In this document: in pieces, positions 8,389 to 18,313 of the stretch
Layout: each line of letters starts with the position of its first letter
How positions within the stretch are numbered: position 1 is the first letter of the stretch
Assembly (NCBI GenBank): GCA_021604885.1
Contig: BQJV01000001.1
Coordinates: 5,002-69,001, forward strand
Source of the DNA: Acidimicrobiales bacterium
GTDB lineage: Bacteria > Actinomycetota > Acidimicrobiia > Acidimicrobiales > Aldehydirespiratoraceae
Length of the DNA: 64,000 nt
Reading direction: 5' to 3'
Position numbers and translations under genes: made by a program
The notes under the pieces: generated by a model
What the model saw: the letters and a program-made list of their open reading frames with translations, nothing else
Told to the model about the DNA's origin: nothing
Database searches by the model: none

Positions 8389-9663
8389 ATGTACGTTCGA
8401 ACGGTGAGGTCACAGGTACCGGCCGTCCCCGCGCCGCAGGAGGATTGGATCTACAACGAGCACCAGGGGAGAAACGAGCTCGCTGGGGCGACGATCGGGG
8501 TATCGCTATCCGGGGGCGGCTACCGAGCGACCCTCTTTGCAGCGGGCGCAGTTGCGGCGCTGGCGGACGGCCAAGTATGGGACCAAGTCAAGTGGGTGGC
8601 GTCGGTCTCGGGCGGCTCTTTCGTCAACGCGGCCGCAGGGCTGGAGCTCCCAGATGATCCCACCGCGCGAGCAGTCGACCGGTTCCTCCGAATGGTGGCC
8701 GAGCGAGTCGCACGGCGCCTTTGGCCCATCGCCCTGCCACAGCGAACCTCAAGAATCCGAGGTCTCGCGTTGGTTGCGAGGAGCTACGACGCCGGCATCC
8801 AACGCCACTGGGTCGGAGCTGATCGGGGCGCTGTGCCCTTGGCGAACTTGCAGCACCCAAGCAGGACCCACGCCTTCCTTGCGGTCGACCTCGCAACACT
8901 CAGCCCGGTCGTGCTCAGCGATCGCCTCGTGTACTCGCCGGGTCTTCGAGACGAGCCGGTCGCGCTGGCGCCTGGGGGACTGCGCCTTGCCACAGCCATT
9001 CGCAGCTCGGCCTCCTTCCCAGGGCTTCCCTCGACTCACGTGCGTTCTGAAGACCTCGGCACGGTGTACCACCCGCTCTACGACGACCTGCACCTCGGCG
9101 ATGGAGGTGTCTGGAACAACCTCGGTACGGAGTGGGAGCGCCTCCTCGGCGAGGTAGGACGCGTAGATCTCGGAGACGTCGCAGCGTTCGCTCGGCCTGT
9201 CGAGTTCCATGTGGTCGTGGACGCTTCCGCTCCCGCAAAGCGCCCGAAGACCTGGCGGACACGGCGGTGGCCTACGACCCTTGACTGGCCGTTCCTGTCC
9301 CTCGACCGGGCGCTCCATGCGGCATTCCAGAGCACGCTTGAAAACAGCAGGCGGGCATTGCGTGACGGGTCCGGAAAGATCCCTCGGCGGATCTTGCATG
9401 TTTCGTTGGAAGAGATCCCTCGTACCCAGCAGGTTCTCTCAGCCCTGGTTGGAGGCGCCGAGCCGGAGGAGTGGGCCGCCGTCGCAGATCAGAATGGGAC
9501 GGTCGGGACCGCCTGTCCGACCCTATGGGGCATTCGCGGACTGCCGGCCGTACACCTGATGGCGCACGGATATGCCCAGACCGCTGCCTGTCTCACCGCG
9601 CGTGGTGTCCCCCTCCAGCACTTCGAGATCCCCCATGAGCGCATATACAGAGCGATCACGTGA
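8389..9663 (+). CDS. Patatin-like phospholipase
   Basis: 424 residues with a complete patatin active site: oxyanion-hole loop SGGGYRA at 41-47, nucleophile S74 in SVSGGS, and catalytic D238 in LGDGG. Patatins are Ser-Asp dyad lipid acyl hydrolases. It is divergent from hsdR with about 100 bases between the starts. In defence islands patatins act as membrane-degrading effectors (for example CapV of CBASS), but no cyclase gene is beside it here, so an abortive-infection role is only a suggestion. No signal peptide or membrane segment is evident, which fits a cytosolic effector. Confidence 0.9.
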   Translation: MYVRTVRSQVPAVPAPQEDWIYNEHQGRNELAGATIGVSLSGGGYRATLFAAGAVAALADGQVWDQVKWVASVSGGSFVNAAAGLELPDDPTARAVDRFLRMVAERVARRLWPIALPQRTSRIRGLALVARSYDAGIQRHWVGADRGAVPLANLQHPSRTHAFLAVDLATLSPVVLSDRLVYSPGLRDEPVALAPGGLRLATAIRSSASFPGLPSTHVRSEDLGTVYHPLYDDLHLGDGGVWNNLGTEWERLLGEVGRVDLGDVAAFARPVEFHVVVDASAPAKRPKTWRTRRWPTTLDWPFLSLDRALHAAFQSTLENSRRALRDGSGKIPRRILHVSLEEIPRTQQVLSALVGGAEPEEWAAVADQNGTVGTACPTLWGIRGLPAVHLMAHGYAQTAACLTARGVPLQHFEIPHERIYRAIT

Positions 9664-9818
9664 GCGCGTGGGGAGACGGTTCCTGGGGTCAAGGGATCGC
9701 CGGCAGGCGAAGGCGAGGACACGGAGCACAGCGAAGTCCCGCAGCTGACCCTTGACGCCACATCGGTTGAACACCATCGGTTCGGCCCTGCCCCTCGGGG
9801 CGGGGCTTGGTCGCCGGG

Positions 9819-12800
9819 TCATCTGATTCGGAGTGCCGGTCCCTCGATTTGGCGCGCCTGCTGCCGCTCGCGAGTGATGGCTTGTTCGATGCTGCGCTGG
9901 TCGCCTGCGGCGAGCGCCCGGCTGAACAGGAAGCCCCTCGGGAGCTTTCGGCCCTTGGTGGGTCCGAGACCCTTGGTGAGGCCGAAGGCGGCCTGGTGCT
10001 GGTCAATGCGTCCGGCGGCGTTGTCCCATGCTCGTGAGGGCTGCCCGCCGTTCGGCCGGGGTCCGAGTGTGTCGACGATCCGGCTGGGTGGGTCACGGCG
10101 GATCTGTCGGGTTCGGATACGGCGGTCCTCGCTGAGGCGGGCGTCGATGTCGGTGAGCTGGGTTTCGAGGGTGGGGCGTCGTTGGTCGAGTTGTTCGGCC
10201 TTGTGGAGTCGTCGGTCGATGTCGTGGTGCTTGTCGCTGAGCTTCCCGATGTGGGTGCGTTGGGTGCTGATGTCGACGGGGAGGTTCTCGATGTCGTGGT
10301 GGGCGTTGCGGATCGCGTTCTCGTGGCCTTTACGTCTGAAGGGTCGGTCGTGTCGGGCGATGGTGTCGTGCGCAGCCTGGAGTCGGGCAGTAGTGGATTC
10401 GAGCTGCTGTTTCACCCGTTCGAGGTCGTGGCGAGCCCACTGGTAGTCGCGTGGCAGCTCGTCGAGGTCGGTGCGTAGCTGGTCGAGCGTCGAGGTGAGC
10501 TGTGCCTGCTGGCCCAGCAGGGATCGAAGCTCCTCGGGCGGAAGGGTGCCGGGTCGGTGGCGGTTGTGGCCGGCGAGCTCGGCTTGGCGGGCGAGGGCGG
10601 GTTGGTCGATCCAGCTGCGGGTCATGGCGTCGGCGAAGATGTCGAGGGCGGTGTCTTCGCCGATGGTGGCGATGTAGGCGTCGTTGTGGTTGCGGCCGCG
10701 GGTCATCGCGACATAGATGCCGCGGACGTCGGTGGGGCCGTCGAGGACGAGGATGGATCGGTCGACGGTGCGGCCTTGGGTGGCGTGGCTGGTCTGGGCG
10801 TAGGCCAGCTCGACGTGGTGCTGGACGTAGTCGGCGGGGAGGCGGATGGTGCCGGATCGTCCGTGAACGCTGAGGTCGCCGTTGCGGTGGATTGTGTGGA
10901 TAGTCCATTGGTCGCGGTTGCGGATCATGAGGCCCTGGTCGGTGTGGAGCTGGCGGTGGTTGCGGCGGGTGGCGATCTCGTCGCCGGCCCAGAACCGGTA
11001 GCCACCAGCGTCGACGTGACGGCCACGGTTGTCGAGCTCGCCAGTCGCGATACGGCGCTGTTGGGCGGCGTGGTTGAGTCGGGCGACGGTCTCGTTGGTG
11101 GAGGCGGCGAGCACGACGGTTTCGCCGTCGCGGCGAGCGGTCCACCACGCGTCGAGGGCTTCGCGATCCATGCGGGTGGCGGTGCCACCGTGTAGTCGGC
11201 CTTCCAGGTCGTATACGTCGGCGACGGTTGGGTCACCTCGGCGGAGCCGCAGCGACGCGTGGCGCTCCCAGTCGTGGGTGAAGCGGTGGACCTGGTCGAG
11301 CTCGATGGCGCCGTGGGTGTCGATGAGGTGGTCGAACATGCCGCCTCTCCCGACGGCGGAGAATTGCATCGGGTCACCGACCAGGGCGATGCGCCAGCCT
11401 CGGTTGTCAGCGAGCTGGGCGAGGGTGTCGAGTCGGTCGGTGGGGACCATGCCGGCTTCATCGACGATGACGGTGGTGCCGACGGGGAGGTCGTACCGGT
11501 GCTGGGGTGGCCGGTCGAGGGAGTGCTCGGTCAACAGCTTGTCGATGGTGTCCGCGTCGATGCCGGTCTCCGACGCCAGCACATCGGCGGCCGCGGCCGA
11601 AGGAGCGACGCCGAACGCCGGGCGACCCTCGGCCCGGAGTTGTTCCACCGCCGGAGCGAGCGCAGTGGTCTTGCCGGTGCCGGCGGGGCCGACGACGAGG
11701 ACGAGGTCGGCGTCACCGGCGATTGCTGCTGCGGTCTCTGCCTGGGGCCCGGTGAGTTCCACGCGTGCGCGGTCGATGGCGTCGGCGGAGTCGATGCCGT
11801 CTCGGGTCATGCGGCGCTCGGCCCAGGCGAGAAGGCGTTCTTCTTGGGCGAGGATGTCGGCGGTGGTGAGGGCTCGGTCGGCGATCGATTCGGTGATCGG
11901 GCGGCCGTCGCGGCGAAGGGTCGCGCTGTTGGGGATGGGGCGGGAGATGTCGACGCAGCGCTTTCTGATGGCGTAGTTGGTGAGGGTGTCGAGGACGTGG
12001 CCGATGTCGTCGCGGTGGATGACCGCTGTGGTGGGGATGGCGGCGGCGATCTCGCGGGTGAGCTCGGCGGGTCGCCAGCTCGACTGCTTCTCCGACAGCA
12101 ATTGCATGGCCTGGTCGATCATCTTGTCGACGGTGGGCATGTCGAGGTCGCGTCCGCTCTGACGGCCGGTGGCTCGGCGGACCAATCGTTCGGGTGTGTG
12201 GCCGAGTTCTTCGACGCGCTCGGTCCAGTCGCGGTGAAGCCCAGCTGCGGCGACGTCGTGGCTCTTGGGTGGGCGGCTGTCGATGACGGCTTCGCGTTCG
12301 AGACGCCAGCGCTCCCTGGGTGTGGGATCACGGTCGAAGGCGTCGATGAATCGGTCCAGCTTCTCGTCGATGCGGCGCTGGACGTCGGCTGTGCGGGCCG
12401 AGAACTCCTCGAGCACGGCCCGGGGGACGTGGGCGATCTCGGCAATGCCGTTGACTACGGGCTCCCATTCGACGCCGAGGCGGGCGGTGAGCTGGGAGCG
12501 CAGGGTGGCGTGGTAGATCGCGGAGAGGGTGCGCTGATCCATCTTGAGCGATCGGGCGTCGAGGGCGAGCCAGCGGCCGTCGGGTGAGCGGACCCGGTTG
12601 GCGATGACGATGTGCGTGTGGAGCTGGGGGTCGAGCGCCCGGGAGGTGTGCTGGCGAAAGGTGGCGGCGATGATCCCCTCGGCGTCGACGATCGACACGT
12701 CGCCGTTGATGCGGTAGCGGGTGTGGGCGTGAGCCTCGATCCAATCGACGACCGTGGCCACCGCGGCGTCGTGCGCGTCGAGCACCTGGGCGCGGGTCTG

Positions 12801-13106
12801 GTCGTCTCCGATGGCGAACGATGTCGACACCGACTTTGGCGCCGACGCGGTCACGTCGAAACCCCGGACCGAGTCCTCGCCATACGGTCGACCGAGGTGC
12901 GCTTCGCCACGTGCTCGAGGATGTAGTCCGGCCATGATGCGGAGGAACTCGCCGTCGATGATCTCGCCTTCGAGCCCGAACCGTTCAGCGCCGCGGCCGT
13001 GCCAGATCCCCTTGGGTTCGCCAGAGTCGAGGTAGTAGTTCGGCAGCGCCTCGACGTAGTAGGCACCGGCGTCGGCGCCCTTGAGCGTGGTGGCGCGCGC
13101 CGTCAT
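9819..13106 (-). CDS. MobF-family conjugative relaxase/helicase (TraA/TrwC-like)
   Basis: Start set at the ATG at 13106 (MTARATTLKGADAGAYYVE) preceded by GGGAGG; 1095 residues. The N-terminal relaxase domain has paired tyrosines (Y17/Y18, Y24/Y25) and the HUH metal site RQHTSRALDPQLHTHIV (H152, H163, H165). The C-terminal half is a superfamily 1 helicase with Walker A GPAGTGKTT (473-481) and IVDEAGM. It would nick at oriT and unwind the transferred strand. Beside it are excisionase, regulator and integrase, so this is the transfer core of an integrative conjugative element. No coupling ATPase or type IV secretion genes lie in the window; oriT was not identified. Confidence 0.95.
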   Translation of the reverse strand: MTARATTLKGADAGAYYVEALPNYYLDSGEPKGIWHGRGAERFGLEGEIIDGEFLRIMAGLHPRARGEAHLGRPYGEDSVRGFDVTASAPKSVSTSFAIGDDQTRAQVLDAHDAAVATVVDWIEAHAHTRYRINGDVSIVDAEGIIAATFRQHTSRALDPQLHTHIVIANRVRSPDGRWLALDARSLKMDQRTLSAIYHATLRSQLTARLGVEWEPVVNGIAEIAHVPRAVLEEFSARTADVQRRIDEKLDRFIDAFDRDPTPRERWRLEREAVIDSRPPKSHDVAAAGLHRDWTERVEELGHTPERLVRRATGRQSGRDLDMPTVDKMIDQAMQLLSEKQSSWRPAELTREIAAAIPTTAVIHRDDIGHVLDTLTNYAIRKRCVDISRPIPNSATLRRDGRPITESIADRALTTADILAQEERLLAWAERRMTRDGIDSADAIDRARVELTGPQAETAAAIAGDADLVLVVGPAGTGKTTALAPAVEQLRAEGRPAFGVAPSAAAADVLASETGIDADTIDKLLTEHSLDRPPQHRYDLPVGTTVIVDEAGMVPTDRLDTLAQLADNRGWRIALVGDPMQFSAVGRGGMFDHLIDTHGAIELDQVHRFTHDWERHASLRLRRGDPTVADVYDLEGRLHGGTATRMDREALDAWWTARRDGETVVLAASTNETVARLNHAAQQRRIATGELDNRGRHVDAGGYRFWAGDEIATRRNHRQLHTDQGLMIRNRDQWTIHTIHRNGDLSVHGRSGTIRLPADYVQHHVELAYAQTSHATQGRTVDRSILVLDGPTDVRGIYVAMTRGRNHNDAYIATIGEDTALDIFADAMTRSWIDQPALARQAELAGHNRHRPGTLPPEELRSLLGQQAQLTSTLDQLRTDLDELPRDYQWARHDLERVKQQLESTTARLQAAHDTIARHDRPFRRKGHENAIRNAHHDIENLPVDISTQRTHIGKLSDKHHDIDRRLHKAEQLDQRRPTLETQLTDIDARLSEDRRIRTRQIRRDPPSRIVDTLGPRPNGGQPSRAWDNAAGRIDQHQAAFGLTKGLGPTKGRKLPRGFLFSRALAAGDQRSIEQAITRERQQARQIEGPALRIR

Positions 13107-13214
13107 CGCCACCACCTCCCGGCACGGCTGGTCCATCTCGCGGCACGGGCCGTGCACTCGTCTGTCGCTTGTTGGTTAGGTCGTCGGGAGGTGGAGGTGA
13201 GATGCATGACGGAC

Positions 13215-13613
13215 TCAGCTGAACGGGAGGGTGAGCTGGTTGCTGTTCGCCGGTCTCCGCTTGCGGCGGCGTCGTGGCCGCGCCGTTTGAGTCGGCGGTC
13301 GCGCTGGAGCGGGGTCGTCTGTCGGTGCCGGCTCCGGCTCGATGGCTCGGTCGGCTGGTGCAGGCTTCGCAGTGTGGCCGTTGGGCTTGGCACGATCGGA
13401 CGGCTCGGGGATGAAGAGAACCGGCGCACCGAGTTGTTCTTCGAGCCACGCCCGCGGGACGCGGAGCTGGCCGCCGACTTCGCGAACCATGAGGCCGGAC
13501 TCGCCGTTGGTGACGCGCCACTCCTGGCTCATGGCGTAGGCCTTCGTGCGACCGATGCGCAGAACTCGAGCGGCTTCTTCGATTGTCAGGGCGTCCGGTG
13601 GTCGCTCGTCCAT
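13215..13613 (-). CDS. Excisionase-like helix-turn-helix protein
   Basis: 132 residues. Residues 8-60 (LTIEEAARVLRIGRTKAYAM, then RVPRAWLEEQL) are a MerR-like winged helix as in Xis/excisionase-family DNA-binding proteins; the rest is a Pro/Ala/Arg-rich tail with a basic run RPRRRRKRR. It is upstream of the relaxase and divergent from the XRE regulator. The likely role is a directionality factor for the integrase 0.8 kb away, or a transcription factor for the transfer genes. Assignment by fold pattern and context. Confidence 0.8.
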   Translation of the reverse strand: MDERPPDALTIEEAARVLRIGRTKAYAMSQEWRVTNGESGLMVREVGGQLRVPRAWLEEQLGAPVLFIPEPSDRAKPNGHTAKPAPADRAIEPEPAPTDDPAPARPPTQTARPRRRRKRRPANSNQLTLPFS

Positions 13614-13734
13614 GTCACCGCCTCACTCGTTGATCACTCAACTTCGACGTAGACCACCCAGGAATATCATCGGTGTGATTCGAATGCAACCGCGCGGTAG
13701 ACAAACCTGCATGCACGTTGACTAGAGTGGGTAG

Positions 13735-14400
13735 ATGGCCCGCCGAAAAAACGACAACGCCTGGACCCCGAACCAGATCGTCGCCTACCGCATCCACGAG
13801 GCCCGCAGGATGCGGGGATGGACCCAGGAACAGGCAGCGGCCGAACTCGAGCCCTACCTCGGATCGAAGCTGTCGACGGCCAGCTTCTCGGCCATCGAGC
13901 GATCGTTCGCCGGCGGCCGCATCCGCCAGTTCAACGCCGACGAGATCCTCGCCCTGTCCCGAGGTTTCCGTCTGCCGATCGGCTGGTTCTTCACGCCTCC
14001 CCCAGTGATGGAGAACATCGACATCTCCACCCCCGACGCGAAAGGCGGCGGCTGGGAACCGCTCCTGCTGATCGACGCCATCTTGGGCAACCCCGACACG
14101 CTGCCCGAGTGGGAGGAAGCACTGCGACTCTGGTCGATCTCTCCTGGCCGCATGCGGATCTACGACGACGGCCGGATGGAGGATCTCGGCCGCGAGGTCG
14201 AGGACGTGCACGACGGCATCGACACCTTCGTCAAGGGCAGAGCCCGGATTCGCCTGGGCGAGATGTTCGGCGACATCGAACGGGCGAAGGAGGTCCTCGC
14301 CGGACTCACCGACCTCCTCGACGAGCTCGACGACGTCCCAGCCACTGCGGACGATCCGACACGAGCTGACACGGGCAAGAAGAAGGGCGGGAACACATGA
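13735..14400 (+). CDS. XRE-family regulator coupled to integrase
   Basis: 221 residues. A Cro/CI-type helix-turn-helix spans about 15-75 (NQIVAYRIHEARRMRGWTQE, then IRQFNADEILALSRGFRLPI); a larger C-terminal domain of unknown fold follows. Its TGA overlaps the integrase ATG (ATGA), so the two are made together. The 121-base divergent gap to the excisionase gene is a natural site for its action. It probably controls integration and excision; the effector is unknown. Confidence 0.85.
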   Translation: MARRKNDNAWTPNQIVAYRIHEARRMRGWTQEQAAAELEPYLGSKLSTASFSAIERSFAGGRIRQFNADEILALSRGFRLPIGWFFTPPPVMENIDISTPDAKGGGWEPLLLIDAILGNPDTLPEWEEALRLWSISPGRMRIYDDGRMEDLGREVEDVHDGIDTFVKGRARIRLGEMFGDIERAKEVLAGLTDLLDELDDVPATADDPTRADTGKKKGGNT

Positions 14401-15545
14401 GGGGCCACATCGCCAAGAAGGGCAACCGCTACTACGCCGTCGTCTACGAGGGGATCGACCCAGCGACCGGCAAGCCTCGGCACCGGTGGCACAGCGCAGG
14501 CGACACCAAGAAGGGCGCCGAGAAGATCCTCGGCGATCTCGTCAAGCGGATGCACGACGGCGACTACCGATCGCCCGACAAGATCTCCCTCGGCGACTAC
14601 CTACTCGAACGCTGGCTGCCGTCGAAACGGACCCGAGTGAAGCCGTCGACGGCCGCCGCGTACGAGAGCAACATCCGGCTCCACATCAACCCCTACATCG
14701 GGCTGATCCCGCTCCAGAAGCTCCAGCCCGAGGACCTCGACGAGCTGTACGTGAAGCTGCTCACCGAGGGCAAGCGAAACGGCAGCGGTGGCGGCCTGTC
14801 GGCCAAGTCGGTGCGCAACGTCCACGCCACCATCCAGAGCGCGCTGTCCGACGCCACACGCAAGGGCACGGTGTTCCGCAACGTGGCCGACATTGCCGAC
14901 CCGCCGTCGATCAGTCGTAGCGGCCGATCGATGAACGTGTGGACCAGCGATCAGCTCCGAGCCTTCCTCTTTGAGATCGACGGCCACGACCTGTACCCGC
15001 TGTACTTCCTCGCCGCGACCACCGGGATGCGCCGGGGTGAGCTCGCCGGACTGCGCTGGCGCAACGTCGACCTCGACTCGGCACGGCTCACCGTGAACCA
15101 GCAGGTTGTGTCGGTCGAGTACGAGCTGATCGAGGACGACCTCAAGACCGCGTCGAGCCGTCGCACCATCGACCTCGACGAACAGACCATCGCCATGCTG
15201 CGGCACCATCGTCGCAGTCAGCTCGAAGAGCGAATGGCTACCGGTCAGCGACACGACGACGGCTTCGTGTTCGCCCGACCCAACGGCTCGCCGGTCCATC
15301 CCGACCTCATCAGCCAGACGTTCCAGCGATTCATGGACCGGTCCGAGCTACCGACGATCCGGCTGCACGACCTTCGCCACACCCACGCCACGATCCTGCT
15401 TCAGCAGAAGGTCCACCCCAAAGTCGTGAGCGAACGCCTCGGCCACAGCAGCATCGCCTTCACCATGACCGTCTACCAGCACGTCATGCCCGGCATGCAG
15501 GCTCAGGCCGCCGCGACGTTCGGCGCTGCCGTGTTTGGCAAGTGA
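14397..15545 (+). CDS. Tyrosine recombinase (phage/ICE integrase)
   Basis: 382 residues with N-terminal arm-binding segment (KGNRYYAVVYEG), core-binding SAM-like domain (about 60-170) and catalytic domain. Catalytic residues are all visible: R212 in TGMRRGE, H324xxR327 in LHDLRHTH, H350 in RLGHSS and Y360 in MTVYQHV. No tRNA fragment lies directly after it; the nearest candidate attachment site is at 21562, 6 kb away beyond the SIR2-HerA cargo. It is related in layout to the second integrase at 34207. Confidence 0.96.
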   Translation: MRGHIAKKGNRYYAVVYEGIDPATGKPRHRWHSAGDTKKGAEKILGDLVKRMHDGDYRSPDKISLGDYLLERWLPSKRTRVKPSTAAAYESNIRLHINPYIGLIPLQKLQPEDLDELYVKLLTEGKRNGSGGGLSAKSVRNVHATIQSALSDATRKGTVFRNVADIADPPSISRSGRSMNVWTSDQLRAFLFEIDGHDLYPLYFLAATTGMRRGELAGLRWRNVDLDSARLTVNQQVVSVEYELIEDDLKTASSRRTIDLDEQTIAMLRHHRRSQLEERMATGQRHDDGFVFARPNGSPVHPDLISQTFQRFMDRSELPTIRLHDLRHTHATILLQQKVHPKVVSERLGHSSIAFTMTVYQHVMPGMQAQAAATFGAAVFGK

Positions 15546-15612
15546 GCGAACAAACGCTCTCGGTCGTTCGTGGACGAGTTGAACCGAACCTCACGAGGTC
15601 AGCAGGATCCGT

Positions 15613-17154
15613 CTACACGCAGACAGAGCTGAGAACCTGCTGGGCGTACGAGGGGGAGATCGCCTCGAACACGCTCGGGCCGCTGTCCCGCACGTCCGCC
15701 TGCCCTGACGACAGATTCAGCTCAACAGCCGTGGAGATCGTGGCCGACGCTTCAGCGAACTCGTAGACGACGACGCCATCAACATGATCTTGGCCTTTCG
15801 GCCACCGAATCTGGCCATCCTCTGCCAGCAGATCGATCCATGCAGCCGTGACAGCCGGCGGAAGCAGAATCGGGTCAGCGTTGGGCTCGCGCCGGATCGA
15901 CAGCGATGCGTTTCCGTCAACGACCATGACCTGAAAGTCACCCGTAATGGGATGATCCTGGTCGCACTGCCGAGCGCAACTCCCGGCGGAGGCCCTCGCC
16001 AGCAGCGTTGACAGGGTGGCCACTCGGGGTCGCAGAACAACGGAGGGTGCGCCGCAGAAGGGGGACTCGACAAGGTAGGCCGATGGTCCAGTGGGATCGG
16101 CGTATGGCTGGATCCGAGTCCCGTCCGCAAGGATCGACACCACGGAGGTGGCACAGCCACCTTCGATCGCGCCAGCCTGGACGAAGAAGGCGAAGTTCAT
16201 GTCAGCGTCAACCGTCCCGTCGGGCAAGGTCCCGGGTTGTACCAGGGCCCCACTCGACAGATGCGCGCCGATCCCAGCACAGCAATCGTCATAGGTTTCG
16301 GCGGTGCACCACGGCTCGGCGTGAACCGCCCTCGTCGGCGGCTCGGAGGACGCCCCATCGACTGTCCCCGGCGGTTCGGGAGTAGCCGCTTCGCCACCTT
16401 GGCCCGCAACCCCAGCGTCACGAGTCTGGAGATCGGCATCCGCGGGAGCGGGGAGGTCGCCCGATTGCTCCGCTTCGATGCCACCGTCATCGGTGGCGGT
16501 TTCGTCGCGATCACCGATCCCACCGCTCGTTGCGAAGACGATCCCCGCCAGCATGACGACGGTTGCCACGGCCACCGATACGCGCCCGGTCCTTCGGAGC
16601 AGTCGGTCGACATGGGTCCGGATGCTTCGGCCTCGAACATGTCGGCGGTCAACCCAAGGGGCAAACCGAAGCCTGCTGAGGGCCTCAGCAACGCAGGCAT
16701 GGGCCACGAGAAACAGCATGGCTGAACCGGCGAGGAGAGAGTAGATCCAGGCTGAGTCGTTACCCCGCGCCCAGACCACGGACAGGACGCCCGCTCCAAA
16801 TGCTGCGCACAGCTCGAATGTGATCGAGCTTGCAAGCCGAGCGACTCTCACCCCGTGAAGGTAAGGACGTTCGCGGCCTCTTGGCCGGGCACGCTCGCGG
16901 AGCTGGCCACGATGCACGACAGCGGCATCCAGACGGACCACGAATAGCAGGCCGACCAGGAGCGGCACGAACTGCCCTCGACCAATGGAGGCGAGCCCGA
17001 GGCCCAGCGTTGCCTCGATGACGATGAGCACGGCAGCCGCGCGCGCGCCCTCGAACATGGCCGGGGAACGGTTCGAGTCCCGGCCGGCTGCCATCAGCCC
17101 GGCGCTCTCAATCGGGGAGAGACGGTGGGTGACCCGGGCGAACCCTTGAGCCAT
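15613..17154 (-). CDS. Membrane protein with Cys-rich outer domain, unknown function
   Basis: 513 residues, not recognised. Hydrophobic segments at about 37-56, 62-75, 106-128, 136-155 and 191-210 give four or five membrane spans; then an acidic Pro-rich linker (215-265) and an extracytoplasmic domain of about 250 residues with ten cysteines, including EPWCTAETYDDCC and SCARQC, that could form disulfides. It is divergent from a LysR-type regulator 122 bases away, which may control it, and ends 67 bases from the integrase stop. A surface receptor or envelope enzyme is possible; no catalytic motif is evident. Confidence 0.7.
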   Translation of the reverse strand: MAQGFARVTHRLSPIESAGLMAAGRDSNRSPAMFEGARAAAVLIVIEATLGLGLASIGRGQFVPLLVGLLFVVRLDAAVVHRGQLRERARPRGRERPYLHGVRVARLASSITFELCAAFGAGVLSVVWARGNDSAWIYSLLAGSAMLFLVAHACVAEALSRLRFAPWVDRRHVRGRSIRTHVDRLLRRTGRVSVAVATVVMLAGIVFATSGGIGDRDETATDDGGIEAEQSGDLPAPADADLQTRDAGVAGQGGEAATPEPPGTVDGASSEPPTRAVHAEPWCTAETYDDCCAGIGAHLSSGALVQPGTLPDGTVDADMNFAFFVQAGAIEGGCATSVVSILADGTRIQPYADPTGPSAYLVESPFCGAPSVVLRPRVATLSTLLARASAGSCARQCDQDHPITGDFQVMVVDGNASLSIRREPNADPILLPPAVTAAWIDLLAEDGQIRWPKGQDHVDGVVVYEFAEASATISTAVELNLSSGQADVRDSGPSVFEAISPSYAQQVLSSVCV

Positions 17155-17276
17155 CCACCACGAGGGTCGGATGGTTCCATACAGTTATTCTCGCGAGGTT
17201 TGTGTGGCTTCCGCCACTGCGACGCGCCGATGTTGACGCCAGCGACAATCCCCGTTGGTGGCCCTATCATCTACAC

Positions 17277-18233
17277 GTGGACGACAAACCGCCTCGGCCC
17301 ACCTATGACCAGCTGGCTGCTCTCGACGCAATCCGCAGGCACAAGAGTCTCGCAGGTGCCGCCGATGAGCTGTCAATCGAGCGAAGCAGCCTCTCCCACC
17401 TCCTGGAAAGGCTGCAAAAGAGGACGCGGCAGGGACGCCTCCATGAGATCCACCAGGGCCGCGTCGTTCTCACGCCTGCCGGAGAACGGATAGCTCGCTC
17501 AGCCGCATCGGTGCTCGCGGGCTACCGCGACATCAGCCAGATCTCCGTCGGAGACGGCGGGATACGGATCACGCTCTGGATGTTCCCTGCACACCTGATT
17601 CTGTTCGAGGCGACCTTGTTCGGCTTCGAGCGAGCCGGGGCGGTCGACCTTGAGTTCGGAGCGATCACCGACAGCGGGAGGGAGGGGCATTCGTTTGCCG
17701 CTCAGCTCGAACGGCTCGGATCGGGACTAGATGCCGTGATCGGACCCGGAGGGCACGAGGTGGGCCCACGCATCAAGGAGAAGCGTCTCTACGCATGGAA
17801 GTTGCGACTGATCGTTGAGGAGAGCAGCCCGTTCTACGCACAGCCTTCAGTCACGATTCGCGAGCTGGCGAAGAACCAGATCCCGCTGCTCGTAAGCCCT
17901 ACCGGCCACAGCTCACGCCGCCTGATCGACGACGGTGCAGCTGACGCGCAACTCTCGTTGAACATCCGAGTTGAAGGCACCGACGTGGTCGCACTTCAGA
18001 TCCTCGGACGTCAAGGACGCGGAACTCCCATTTTGCCTGATGATTCCTTCGGCGTTGCACCTGACGCCGGATGGCCAGAAGTGAAGGGATCGCGGGGCCG
18101 GGCGCTTGGGGGTCACCACTCGATCTACTGGTCTGACGACCAGACACCCGAGAACGACGCTCGTACCCAGGCGATCAACCAGCTAGCGGTTCGCCTACGT
18201 CGAGCCGCCGAGAGATCGGGGTTCCCGAAGTAG
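17277..18233 (+). CDS. LysR-type transcriptional regulator
   Basis: Start taken at the GTG at 17277 (VDDKPPRPTYDQL), giving 318 residues; the open frame extends to 17202 but without a fitting N-terminus. The winged helix (YDQLAALDAIRRHKSLAGAA, then SLSHLLERLQKR) matches LysR except that the recognition helix is ELSIERSSLSHLL. The effector domain contains the usual two-lobe pattern, less typical than canonical LysR. It is divergent from the Cys-rich membrane protein, its likely target. Stops at TAG. Confidence 0.75.
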   Translation: MDDKPPRPTYDQLAALDAIRRHKSLAGAADELSIERSSLSHLLERLQKRTRQGRLHEIHQGRVVLTPAGERIARSAASVLAGYRDISQISVGDGGIRITLWMFPAHLILFEATLFGFERAGAVDLEFGAITDSGREGHSFAAQLERLGSGLDAVIGPGGHEVGPRIKEKRLYAWKLRLIVEESSPFYAQPSVTIRELAKNQIPLLVSPTGHSSRRLIDDGAADAQLSLNIRVEGTDVVALQILGRQGRGTPILPDDSFGVAPDAGWPEVKGSRGRALGGHHSIYWSDDQTPENDARTQAINQLAVRLRRAAERSGFPK

Positions 18234-18313
18234 CCACCGCCGTGTCGCTGGTGGACGTGCGGCAGCCTGGCGGCCCGGGTCGCTGCAGGCGCATCCGAAT
18301 GGGCCGTCGGCTT

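Noticed and set aside
8389..9663. CBASS system built on the patatin
   Set aside because: No cyclic-nucleotide synthase or accessory genes next to it.
15546..15612. Attachment site directly after the first integrase
   Set aside because: No tRNA fragment or repeat of the window is found in this short gap.
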